From the NCBI GenBank assembly GCA_038049695.1, contig CP142457.1, positions 56,540,501-56,604,500 of the forward strand: DNA of 64,000 bases, written 5' to 3'. Position numbers and translations under genes: made by a program. This DNA comes from Cinnamomum chago. Its lineage: Eukaryota; Streptophyta; Magnoliopsida; Laurales; Lauraceae. The first letter of the stretch is position 1. Each line of letters opens with the position of its first letter. Below the pieces are notes generated by a model. That model saw nothing but the letters and a program-made list of their open reading frames with translations, made no database searches and had not been told where the DNA came from. Below, one piece after another: positions 12,284 through 24,280 of this stretch.

Positions 12284-15200
12284 AACAAAATTGGACTGCT
12301 ATTTATCGATTATCTTTGCAGCCAACATATGTATATCTATATATATAGTAAGGCTTTTCTAAGATGTAGCTTATGTTATCCTAAGCTGAATTAACGGTAA
12401 CGGGCTCACAAATCAAAGTCGACAATCTCTGTTCTTGGCACGATGGAACTCGAAAATCCAGTTTGGATTTATCGTGATTTTGGAGACGATGACTTGAGAC
12501 AGTTTACGATGGAGATGATTTCACAAACGATTTCAGCCTAGGATAAGATAAGCTGCAGCTTAGGAGAGCCCCTCTCCTACTTATATATATATATATATAT
12601 ATATATTTGATTGTTCATTTAGGTTTGATTGTTTGACCTTTTCTTTAATATTATATTTATTATTTTAGCCCATGCGTTGCCTCGAGTCTTTACTGGTCTA
12701 AAAGCGAGAATGAGACCCATGAAGATTGAGTATGACTCATGTCAGAAGTAAGTGTTTAAGTGTCTAATGGCTGTGCACATCCTAAACTTGATTTGCATGG
12801 AGATGTTCACGAAATTTCCAAACTAAACATATCTTTGGTTCTATGAAATACTTGATTCTTAAACGGGTTTATGCAGGGGGAAAAATCATTACCATTAGAA
12901 ACCGGAGAACCTAATATCAGCGTTTGAGATCATACTTGAAACCGACAAAATCTTGATTGCAACGAAAGAATTTCAAAAAATGACTACATTTATAATATGG
13001 GTTGGATTGGTTAGGTACTTCAATGCAAGACCACTACATTGAGAATCAGGAGAGATTTGGATTTACTTACTTACCTTCCAAAATAGAAATATTAAAATAA
13101 GATATTTTTCTTGGTAGAGAGGATTTCTATTTCATAATATATAGTTTATATCCTACAGCAGTGATATTAGGTCCTCTCCCTAATATGATATGAGATCTAA
13201 AGTATTCTGAGTGGGCCCCATAGATATTCTCTGTGCGCGATCGTATGGCTTATAAGCCATGTGGATGGAAAAAAATGTCCAATGGGGCAACATGTTATTC
13301 AATCTCTCACCCAATAGTAAATGTATATGGCGTCCAAGATGGTCTATACTTGGATTTTTTTGGATTCGAGTCCTTTGGGTAATTAAGGAGGGGTCCAAAG
13401 TATTGTGGACAACCTCCGTTATTAAATATACATATATATATAGGTTTATTCTTTTATTTTATTTTTGTTCATGTTGTTTTATACATTACTTTTCCCTATT
13501 AAAAGAAAAGATTTTCTTTATTTATTTCTCTATTTTTTTTTTCATAAGCGCGATCTTTTGGGACGACCCAAGCAATTTTTAAAAAAAATTGATTCTTTTA
13601 TTAATTTTCTTTATCTAATAATGAAGATTTAAGAAAAAATTAAATATAAGTATGTCTCTAGTTCAATGTTGGAGGAAATGGAAAGGCTTGCTTGGAATGT
13701 AGTTGGATATGGGCACTCACGCAGCTTTCCCGCTACATGCATCAGCGGTAAGTTAGCATTTGCCAGATTTCCTCCTCTCGCAGAGGAGGAAATCTGGAAG
13801 TTGAAGCTTTACCGCCGATAAGTACAGCGGTAAAGTGTAATTTTCAGGATTTCCTCCCCTCTAAGCGGAGGAAAACCTGTAAACGAATTCTTATCATATT
13901 TTGCCTTTTTAAAATCTTAGTTGGGTCGTTGGTCCGGGGTTTGGCCCAAACAATGTGGGATGGGCATGTTTAATTAACGTTTAAACGCAATACTATCAAA
14001 TCACATAGTGAATCACTCTTTTGGTCAATTTACTTTACCGGTGAAGTAAAGTGATTGGTTAAATACAAAGAGAGAGCAAGAGTGAATGTTTGAAAAAATC
14101 AGAAGGCGAAAGTGTAGCTCTTTGACTATTTATTTTAAGAAGAGTTTTTTTTGTAAGGGTGATCGTAGACAAGGCCGGCCCGCATTGGTTCGGCGATGTG
14201 GTTTAGGTTATAATAGATGGGCCGTGCTTAGAGTTTTTTTATTTGGACTCGGTCGTTGAGATTTGGAATCTTTGCCCGGCCCAAATATACATATATAATT
14301 GTAAACGAGGGACTAGTAATGCGGAGACTCAAACCCATGACCTCTCATATAGGGTGATATGACAAGGCTAGTTGAGCTACAACCTAGGACGTCAAATGAA
14401 TTTTTTTTTTCTTTTTTCGTTATTATATAAGTTAAACTCAGGATATGCTAGTGCTTCATCATTTACAGGCGGGCCGGTCTTGGGCAAGCAATTTCTGGCC
14501 CGACCTGGGCCTGAGCCAGGGTCAAGTTTCTAATTTAGAAGTCGGGCCGGGCATGGATGTTCCTCGGCCCAGCCCACCCCGTCCCATGTACAACCCAAGT
14601 TGTTGTTGTTGCTTTTTTTTTTTTTTGTCATTTAGTGGCTTGAGAGTGTCTCTTTCTAACTTTTTCGTTTTTTTTTTTTTGAAGGAAGATGTATTTTTGG
14701 AATTTAGTATCGTTTGATGTGATCCGCTTCTTTTTATTGTCTCTTGAATTAACCCTTTACTCTACGTCACTGGTAAAGTAAGTTACCAAATAGGAAATAG
14801 TTAGTGAGAGAGAAGTGAATACATAGGGTGGGGTCCACACTTGATTAAATCCTACTGCAAAAGATCAATATCATTTCGGCTTTTGGGTTCGAATCCTTAG
14901 ACATGAAAAGTGATTTTCATTATCGAATAGGTAGGGGGAATGGGCTCTCTAAAACCAAGCAGAAGATGAAATCAATATGAAGAATTGATACGGTACGTGC
15001 CTGCGTACCTCAATTTAGGTTGAGTATGGGCCAACCTCATCGATCCAGTCCGGACTTGACCACTTTCCATCTATAGGATAGGCATATCTCATTCAGCGAA
15101 AAGGCTTCTCATGGTCTGATTCAGCCCGAGCCTAACCTGTGTCTAGCCTGCATTGGACTACATTGGGCTCCGACTTAGGCTCGTGGTCTTACCTGTGGAG

Positions 15201-15352
15201 GGGGGCGGGGGGGTGCGCTTTATCATCTATATTGGAGTTTGAGGGCCGTTTAGGCGGCCTTTCACAAACTCTAAGGGGAGTTTTTCATTAAAATCATCTA
15301 GAAACAAAAGGCAAACTTTTTGAAGACTTTGTATTGATGTTGTTATTAAAAA
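12284..15352 (+). repeat. Array unit 5
   Basis: Full unit of 3069 bp. It is nearly identical to unit 4 at every diagnostic site I compared, including AGAAATATTAAAATAAG and GATCTTTTGGGAC. This suggests that units 4 and 5 are the product of one recent duplication. Confidence 0.95.
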
Positions 15353-18300
15353 AACAAAATTGGACTGCTATTTATCGATTATCTTTGCAGCCAACATATG
15401 TATATCTATATATATAGTAAGGCTTTTCTAAGATGTAGCTTATGTTATCCTAAGCTGAATTAACGGTAACGGGCTCACAAATCAAAGTCGACAATCTCTG
15501 TTCTTGGCACGATGGAACTCAAAAATCCAGTTTGGATTTATCGTGATTTTGGAGACGATGACTTGAGACAGTTTACGATGGAGATGATTTCACAAACGAT
15601 TTCAGCCTAGGATAAGATAAGCTGCAGCTTAGGAGAGCCCCTCTCCTACTTATATATATATATATTTGATTGTTCATTTAGGTTTGATTGTTTGACCTTT
15701 TCTTTAATATTATATTTATTATTTTAGCCCATGCGTTGCCTCGAGTCTTTACTGGTCTAAAAGCGAGAATGAGACCCATGAAGATTGAGTATGACTCATG
15801 TCAGAAGTAAGTGTTTAAGTGTCTAATGGCTGTGCACATCCTAAACTTGATTTGCATGGAGATGTTCACGAAATTTCCAAACTAAACATATCTTTGGTTC
15901 TATGAAATACTTGATTCTTAAACGGGTTTATGCAGGGGGAAAAATCATTACCGTTAGAAACCGGAGAACCTAATATCTGCGTTTGAGAACATACTTGAAA
16001 CCGACAAAATCTTGATTGCAACGAAAGAATTTCAAAAAATGACTACATTTATAATATGGGTTGGATTGGTTAGGTACTTCAATGCAAGACCACTACATTG
16101 AGAATCAGGAGAGATTTGGATTTACTTACTTACCTTCCAAAATAGAAAAATAATAAAATAAGATATTTTTCTTGGTAGAGAGGATTTCTATTTCATAATA
16201 TATATAGTTTATATCCTACAGCAGTGATATTAGGTCCTCTCCCTAATATGATATGAGATCTAAAGTATTCTGAGTGGGCCCCATAGATATTCTCTGTGCG
16301 CGATCATATGGCTTATAAGCCATGTGGATGGAAAAAAATGTCCAATGGGGCAACATGTTATTCAATCTCTCACCCAATAGTAAATGTATATGGCGTCCAA
16401 GATGGTCTATACTTGGATTTTTTTGGATTCGAGTCCTTTGGGTAATTAAGGAGGGGTCCAAAGTATTGTGGACAACCTCCGTTATTAAATATACATATAT
16501 ATATAGGTTTATTCTTTTATTTTATTTTTGTTCATGTTGTTTTATACATTACTTTTCCCTATTAAAAGAAAAGATTTTCTTTATTTATTTCTCTATTTTT
16601 TTTTTCATAAGCGCGATCTTTTGGGACGACCCAAGCAATTTTTAAAAAAAATTGATTCTTTTATTAATTTTCTTTATCTAATAATGAAGATTTAAGAAAA
16701 AATTAAATATAAGTATGTCTCTAGTTCAATGTTGGAGGAAATGGAAAGGCTTGCTTGGAATGTAGTTGGATATGGGCACTCACGCAGCTTTCCCGCTACA
16801 TGCATCAGCGGTAAGTTAGCATTTGCCAGATTTCCTCCTCTCGCAGAGGAGGAAATCTGGAAGTTGAAGCTTTACCGCCGATAAGTACAGCGGTAAAGTG
16901 TAATTTTCAGGATTTCCTCCCCTCTAAGCGGAGGAAAACCTGTAAACGAATTCTTATCATATTTTGCCTTTTTAAAATCTTAGTTGGGTCGTTGGTCCGG
17001 GGTTTGGCCCAAACAATGTGGGATGGGCATGTTTAATTAACGTTTAAACGCAATACTATCAAATCACATAGTGAATCACTCTTTTGGTCAATTTACTTTA
17101 CCGGTGAAGTAAAGTGATTGGTTAAATACAAAGAGAGAGCAAGCGTGAATGTTTGAAAAAATCAGAAGGCGAAAGTGTAGCTCTTTGACTATTTATTTTA
17201 AGAAGAGTTTTTTTTGTAAGGGTGATCGTAGACAAGGCCGGCCCGCATTGGTTCGGCGATGTGGTTTAGGTTATAATAGATGGGCCGTGCTTAGAGTTTT
17301 TTTATTTGGACTCGGTCGTTGAGATTTGGAATCTTTGCCCGGCCCAAATATACATATATAATTGTAAACGAGGGACTAGTAATGCGGAGACTCAAACCCA
17401 TGACCTCTCATATAGGGTGATATGACAAGGCTAGTTGAGCTACAACCTAGGACGTCAAATGAATTTTTTTTTTCTTTTTTCGTTATTATATAAGTTAAAC
17501 TCAGGATATGCTAGTGCTTCATCATTTACAGGCGGGCCGGTCTTGGGCAAGCAACTTCTGGCCCGACCTGGGCCTGAGCCAGGGTCAAGTTTCTAATTTA
17601 GAAGTCGGGCCGGGCATGGATGTTCCTCGGCCCAGCCCACCCCGTCCCATGTACAACCCAAGTTGTTGTTGTTGCTTTTTTTTTTTTTTGTCATTTAGTG
17701 GCTTGAGAGTGTCTCTTTCTAACTTTTTCGTTTTTTTTTTTTGAAGGAAGATGTATTTTTGGAATTTAGTATCGTTTGATGTGATCCGCTTCTTTTTATT
17801 GTCTCTTGAATTAACCCTTTACTCTACGTCACTGGTAAAGTAAGTTACCAAATAGGAAATAGTTAGTGAGAGAGAAGTGAATACATAGGGTGGGGTCCAC
17901 ACTTGATTAAATCCTACTGCAAAAGATCAATATCATTTCGGCTTTTGGGTTCGAATCCTTAGACATGAAAAGTGATTTTCATTATCGAATAGGTAGGGGG
18001 AATGGGCTCTCTAAAACCAAGCAGAAGATGAAATCAATATGAAGAATTGATACGGTACGTGCCTGCGTACCTCAATTTAGGTTGAGTATGGGCCAACCTC
18101 ATCGATCCAGTCCGGACTTGACCACTTTCCATCTATAGGATAGGCATATCTCATTCAGCGAAAAGGCTTCTCATGGTCTGATTCAGCCCGAGCCTAACCT
18201 GTGTCTAGCCTGCATTGGACTACATTGGGCTCCGACTTAGGCTCGTGGTCTTACCTGTGGAGGGGGGCGGGGGGGTGCGCTTTATCATCTATATTGGAGT

Positions 18301-18414
18301 TTGAGGGCCGTTTAGGCGGCCTTTCACAAACTCTAAGGGGAGTTTTTCATTAAAATCATCTAGAAACAAAAGGCAAACTTTTTGAAGACTTTGTATTGAT
18401 GTTGTTATTAAAAA
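15353..18414 (+). repeat. Array unit 6
   Basis: Full unit of 3062 bp with the shortest TA tract (about 15652-15665). It has private changes such as GAACTCAAAAATCC near 15526. At 15975-15990 it carries TATCTGCGTTTGAGAAC, a state close to the old edge copy (unit 9) rather than to its neighbours, which indicates retained ancestral sequence or conversion from an old copy. Confidence 0.95.
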
Positions 18415-21400
18415 AACAAAATTGGACTGCTATTTATCGATTATCTTTGCAGCCAACATATGTATATCTATATATATAGTAAGGCTTTTCTAAGATGTAG
18501 CTTATGTTATCCTAAGCTGAATTAACGGTAACGGTCTCACAAATCAAAGTCGACAATCTCTGTTCTTGGCACGATGGAACTCGAAAATCCAGTTTGGATT
18601 TATCGTGATTTTGGAGACGATGACTTGAGACAGTTTACGATGGAGATGATTTCACAAACGATTTCAGCCTAGGATAAGATAAGCTGCAGCTTAGGAGAGC
18701 CCCTCTCCTACTTATATATATATATATATATATTTGATTGTTCATTTAGGTTTGATTGTTTGACCTTTTCTTTAATATTATATTTATTATTTTAGCCCAT
18801 GCGTTGCCTCGAGTCTTTACTGGTCTAAAAGCGAGAATGAGACCCATGAAGATTGAGTATGACTCATGTCAGAAGTAAGTGTTTAAGTGTCTAATGGCTG
18901 TGCACATCCTAAACTTGATTTGCATGGAGATGTTCACGAAATTTCCAAACTAAACATATCTTTGGTTCTATGAAATACTTGATTCTTAAACGGGTTTATG
19001 CAGGGGGAAAAATCATTACCATTAGAAACCGGAGAACCTAATATCAGCGTTTGAGATCATACTTGAAACCGACAAAATCTTGATTGCAACGAAAGAATTT
19101 CAAAAAATGACTACATTTATAATATGGGTTGGATTGGTTAGGTACTTCAATGCAAGACCACTACATTGAGAATCAGGAGAGATTTGGATTTACTTACTTA
19201 CCTTCCAAAATAGAAATATTAAAATAAGATATTTTTCTTGGTAGAGAGGATTTCTATTTCATAATATATAGTTTATATCCTACAGCAGTGATATTAGGTC
19301 CTCTCCCTAATATGATATGAGATCTAAAGTATTCTGAGTGGGCCCCATAGATATTCTCTGTGCGCGATCGTATGGCTTATAAGCCATGTGGATGGAAAAA
19401 AATGTCCAATGGGGCAACATGTTATTCAATCTCTCACCCAATAGTAAATGTATATGGCGTCCAAGATGGTCTATACTTGGATTTTTTTGGATTCGAGTCC
19501 TTTGGGTAATTAAGGAGGGGTCCAAAGTATTGTGGACAACCTCCGTTATTAAATATACATATATATATAGGTTTATTCTTTTATTTTATTTTTGTTCATG
19601 TTGTTTTATACATTACTTTTCCCTATTAAAAGAAAAGATTTTCTTTATTTATTTCTCTATTTTTTTTTTTCATAAGCGCGAACTTTTGGGACGACCCAAG
19701 CAATTTTTTAAAAAATTGATTCTTTTATTAATTTTCTTTATCTAATAATGAAGATTTAAGAAAATATTAAATATAAGTATGTCTCTAGTTCAATGTTAAA
19801 GGAAATGGAAAGGCTTGTTTGGAATGTAGTTGGATATGGGCACTCACGCAGCTTTCCCGCTACATGCATCAGCGGTAAGTTAGCATTTGCCAGATTTCCT
19901 CCTCTCGCAGAGGAGGAAATCTGGAAGTTGAAGCTTTACCGCCGATAAGTACAGCGGTAAAGTGTAATTTTCAGGATTTCCTCCCCTCTAAGCGGAGGAA
20001 AACCTGTAAACGAATTCTTATCATATTTTGCCTTTTTAAAATCTTAGTTGGGTCGTTGGTCCGGGGTTTGGCCCAAACAATGTGGGATGGGCATGTTTAA
20101 TTAACGTTTAAACGCAATACTATCAAATCACATAGTGAATCACTCTTTTGGTCAATTTACTTTACCGGTGAAGTAAAGTGATTGGTTAAATACAAAGAGA
20201 GAGCAAGAGTGAATGTTTGAAAAAATCAGAAGGCGAAAGTGTAGCTCTTTGACTATTTATTTTAAGAAGAGTTTTTTTTGTAAGGGTGATCGTAGACAAG
20301 GCCGGCCCGCATTGGTTCGACGATGTGGTTTAGGTTATAATAGATGGGCCGTGCTTAGAGTTTTTTTTTTTGGACTCGGTCGTTGTGATTCCGAATCCTT
20401 GTCCGGCCCAAATATACATATATAATTGTAAACGAGGGGCTAGTAATGGGGAGACTCAAACCCATGACCTCTCATATAGGGTGATATGACAAGGCTAGTT
20501 GAGCTACAACCTAGGACGTCATATGAATTTTTTTTTCTTTTTTCATTATTATGTAAGTTAAACTCTAGATATGCTAGTGCTTCATGATTTACAAGCGGAC
20601 CGGTCTTGGACAAGCAATTTCTGGCCCGACCTGGGCCTGAGCCAGGGTCAGGCTTCTAATTTAGAAGTCGGGTCGGGCGTGGATGTTCCTCGGCCCGTCC
20701 CATGCACAACCCTAGTTGTTGTTGCTGCTTCTTTTTCTTTTTCTTTTTGTCATTTAGTGGCCTGAGAGAGTCTCTTTTTAACTTTTTTTTTTTTTTGAAG
20801 GAAGTTGTATTTTTGGAATTTAGTATCGTTTGATGTGATCCGCTTCTTTTTATTGTCTCTTGAATTAAGCATTTTCTCTACATCACTGGTAAAGTAAGTT
20901 TACCAAATAGGAAATAGTTAGTGAGAGAGAAGTGAATACATAGGGTGGGGTCCACACTTGATTAAATCCTACTGCAAAAGATCAATATCATTTCGACTTT
21001 TGGGTTCGAATCCTTAGACATGAAAAGTGATTTTCATTATCGAATAGGTAGGGGGAATGGGCTCTCTAAAACCAAGTAGAATATGAACTCAATATGAAGA
21101 ATTGATGCGGTACGTGCCTGCGTACCTCAATTTAGGTTGAGTATGGGCTAACCTCATCGATCCAGTCCGGACTTGACCACTTTCCATCTATAGGATAGGC
21201 ATATCTCATTCAACGAAAAGGCTTCTTATGGTCTGATTCAGCCCGAGCCTAACCTGTGTCTAGCCTGCATTAGACTACATTGGACTCCGACTTAGGCTCG
21301 TGGTCTTACCTGGGGGGGGGGGGGGGGGGCTTTATCATCTATATTGGAGTTTGTGGAGTTTGTGGGCTGTTGAGGCGCCCTTCACAAAGTCTAAGGGGAG

Positions 21401-21420
21401 TTTTCCATTAAAATCATCTA
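18415..21420 (+). repeat. Array unit 7, homogenised on the left and diverged on the right
   Basis: From 18415 to about 20319 this unit matches units 1-6 almost base for base. From 20320 (TTCGACG in place of TTCGGCG) onward mismatches and small indels become frequent, including at 20362, 20390-20402, 20590-20600 and 20690-20750. A pure G-run of about 18 replaces the interrupted run near 21313. The unit ends about 45 bp short, at the junction with unit 8. Confidence 0.93.
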
Positions 21421-23340
21421 TTTTTGGCACGATGGAACTGGAAAATCCAGTTTGGATTTATCTTGATTTTGGAGATGATGACTTGAGATAGTTTACGATG
21501 GAGATGATTTCGCAGACGATTTCAGCTTAGGATAACATAAGTTGCAGCTTAGGAGAGCCCATCTCCTACTTATATATATATATATATTTGATTGTTCATT
21601 TAGGTTTGATTGTTTGATCTTTTCTTTAATATGGTATTTATTATTTTAGCCCATGCATTGCCCCGAGTTTTTACTGGTCTAAAAGCGAGAATGAGACCCA
21701 TGAAGATTGAGTGTGACTCATGTCAGAAGTAAGTGTTTAAGTGTCTCAAGGCTGTGCACATCCTAAACTTGATTTGCATGGAGATGTTCACGAAATTCCC
21801 AAACTAAACATATCTTTGGTTCTATGAAATACTTGATTCTTAAACGGGTTTATATAGGAGAAAAAATCATTACCATTAGAAACCGGAGAACCTAATATCT
21901 TACAAAATCTTGATTACAACGAAAGAATTTCAAAAAATGACTACATTTATAATATGGGTTGGATTGGTTAGGTACTTCAATGCAAGACCTCTACATTGAG
22001 AATCAGGAGAGATTTGGATTTACTTTCTTACCTTCCAAAATAGAAAAATAATAAAATAAGTTATTTTTCTTGGTAGAGAGGGTTTCTATTTCATAATATA
22101 CATATATATAGTATATATCCTCCTACAGCAGTGATATTAGGTTCTCTCCCTAATTTGATATAAGAACTAAAGTATTTTGGGTGGGCCCCATAGATATTCT
22201 TTGTGCGTGATCATATGGCTTATAAGCCATGTGGATGGAAAAAAAGGTCTAATGGGGCAACATGTTATTCAATCTCTCACCCAAAAGTCAATGTTTTATG
22301 GAGTCCAAGATGGTCTATACTTGGATTTTTTTGGATTCGAGTCCTTTGGGTAATTAAGGAGGGGTCCAAAGTAATGTGGACAACCTCCGTTATTAAATAT
22401 ACATATATATATATATATAGGTTTATTCTTTTATTTTATTTTTGTTCATGTTGTTTTATAAATTCTTTTATTTATTTTATTTATCTAATAATGAAGATTT
22501 ATGAAAATATTAAATTTAAGTGTGTCTCTAGTTCAATGTTAAAGGAAATGGAAAGGCGTGCTTGGAATGGATTTGGATTTGGGCACTCACGTTGCTTTAC
22601 TGGTTGTAGTATAGCATTTGCCAGATTTCCTCCACTCAAAGATGAGGAAAACTAGAATTTGCAACTTTACCACCTATGAATACAGCGGTTAGGTATAATT
22701 TTCAGGATTTCCTCCCCTCTAAGCGGAGGAAAACCTGTAATCGGATTCTTATTATGTTTTACCCCTTTTTACATGTTGGTTGGGTCACGGTCCGGGGTTT
22801 GGTCCACAAAATGAGGGATGGGAATGTTTAAATAACGTTTAAACACAATACTATCAAATCACACAGTAAATCACTCTCTTGTTCAATTTACTTTACCGAT
22901 GAAGTAAAGTGAATGGTTAAATGTAAAGAGAGAATAAAAGGAAAGGTTAGGAAAAATCAAAAGGCAAAAGAATAGCTCTTTGAATTTTTATTTTAAGAAG
23001 TGTTTTTTTTTGTAAGCGTGATCGCGGACAGGGTCGGCCCGCATTGGTTCGGCGATGGGATTTAGTAATAGATGGGTCGTGCTTAGAATTTTTCTTATTT
23101 GGACTCGGTGGTTGAGATTCGGAATCCTTGCATGCTCGGGCCAAATATACATATATAATTGTAAGAGATGGAGTAGCAATGCGGGGACTCAAACCCATGA
23201 CATCTCATATAGGGTGATATGGTAAGGATAGTTGAGCTACAACCTAGGACGTTATAAGAATTTTTTTTTTCTTTTTTTGTTATTATATAAGTTAAACTCA
23301 GGATAGGATGTTGAAGACTTTGGATTGATGTTGTTATTAA
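21421..23340 (+). repeat. Array unit 8, truncated and diverged
   Basis: The copy starts at unit position of about 150, so the left arm of the internal MITE is missing. It also lacks unit positions of about 2168-3042 near 23309. It also lost the T-rich block around 22460. Divergence from units 1-7 is visible on almost every line. The first hairpin of the cluster is imperfect here (22621-22655), while the third (22703-22737) is unchanged. Confidence 0.9.
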
Positions 23341-24280
23341 AAAAAAATTGGACTGCTATTTATCTATTATCTTTGGAGTTAACATATGTATATTTATATA
23401 TAGAGCAAGGCTTTCCCAAGCAGCAGCTTATGTTATCCTAAGTTGAATTAACAGTAATGCTCTCACAAATCAAAGTCGACAATCTCTATTTTTGGCACGA
23501 TAGAGCTAGAGAATCTAGTTTTGATTGGATTTATCTTAATTTTGAAGACGATGACGTAAGGCAGTTTACGATAGAGATGATTTAGCAGACGATTTCAACT
23601 TAGGATAACATAAGTTGCAGCTTAGGAGAGCCCCTCTCCTACTTTTATATAAATATATATATATATTTGATTGTTCATTTAGGTTTGATTGTTTGACCTT
23701 TTCTTTAATATTGTATTTGTTATTTTAGCCTATGCATTGCCCCGAGTTTTTACTGGTCTAAAAGCGAGAATGAGACCCATGAAGATTGAGTATGACTCAT
23801 GTTAGAAGTAAGTGTTTAAGACTTTAAGTGACTCATGGTTGTGCACATCCTAAACTTGATTTGCATGGAGATATTCACAAAATTTCCAAACTAAACATAT
23901 CTTTGGTTCTATGAAATACTTCACTCTTAAACGGGTTGATACAAGGAAAAAATTATTACCATTAGAAACCAAAGAACCTGATATCTGGGTTTGAGAACGT
24001 ACATACTTGAAACCACCAAAATCTTGATTACAACTATCGAATAGCAAAAAACGACTACAATTATAATATGGATTGGATTGGTGAGGTACTTCCATGCAAG
24101 ACCTCTACATTGAGAATCATGAAAGATTTGGATTTACTTACTTACCTTCCAAAATAGAAAAATAATAAAATAAAATATATTTTTTTTGTAGAGAGGATTT
24201 CTATTTCATAATATATATATATATAGTATATATCCTACAACAGTGATACTAGGTCCACTCCCTAATATGATATAAGATCT
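23341..24280 (+). repeat. Array unit 9, terminal partial copy
   Basis: Covers unit positions 1 to about 918 and then stops abruptly at GATCT, where homology with the array ends. It has the best preserved arms of the internal MITE: 23418-23447 pairs with 23594-23623 at 28 of 30 positions. Several of its bases appear ancestral to the array. Confidence 0.88.

Larger units (their letters stand above)
1..24280 (+). repeat. Tandem array of a ~3.07 kb non-coding unit, nine copies
   Basis: Direct reading shows the same segment repeated head to tail. With the phase set at the first base, units begin at 1, 3076, 6146, 9213, 12284, 15353, 18415, about 21421 (truncated) and about 23341 (truncated), giving lengths of 3075, 3070, 3067, 3071, 3069 and 3062 for the first six. 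Units 1-6 and the first two thirds of unit 7 differ mostly by single bases and by tract lengths in TA, T and G runs. Units 8 and 9 are clearly older. The left end is outside the window, so true copy number is unknown. No ORF is both long and stable between copies: the longest, 124 codons in unit 1, changes reading frame at a T-run in the others. The unit matches no protein family I recognise. It is best described as a long-monomer satellite or locally amplified segment built from older transposon pieces. Confidence 0.97.
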
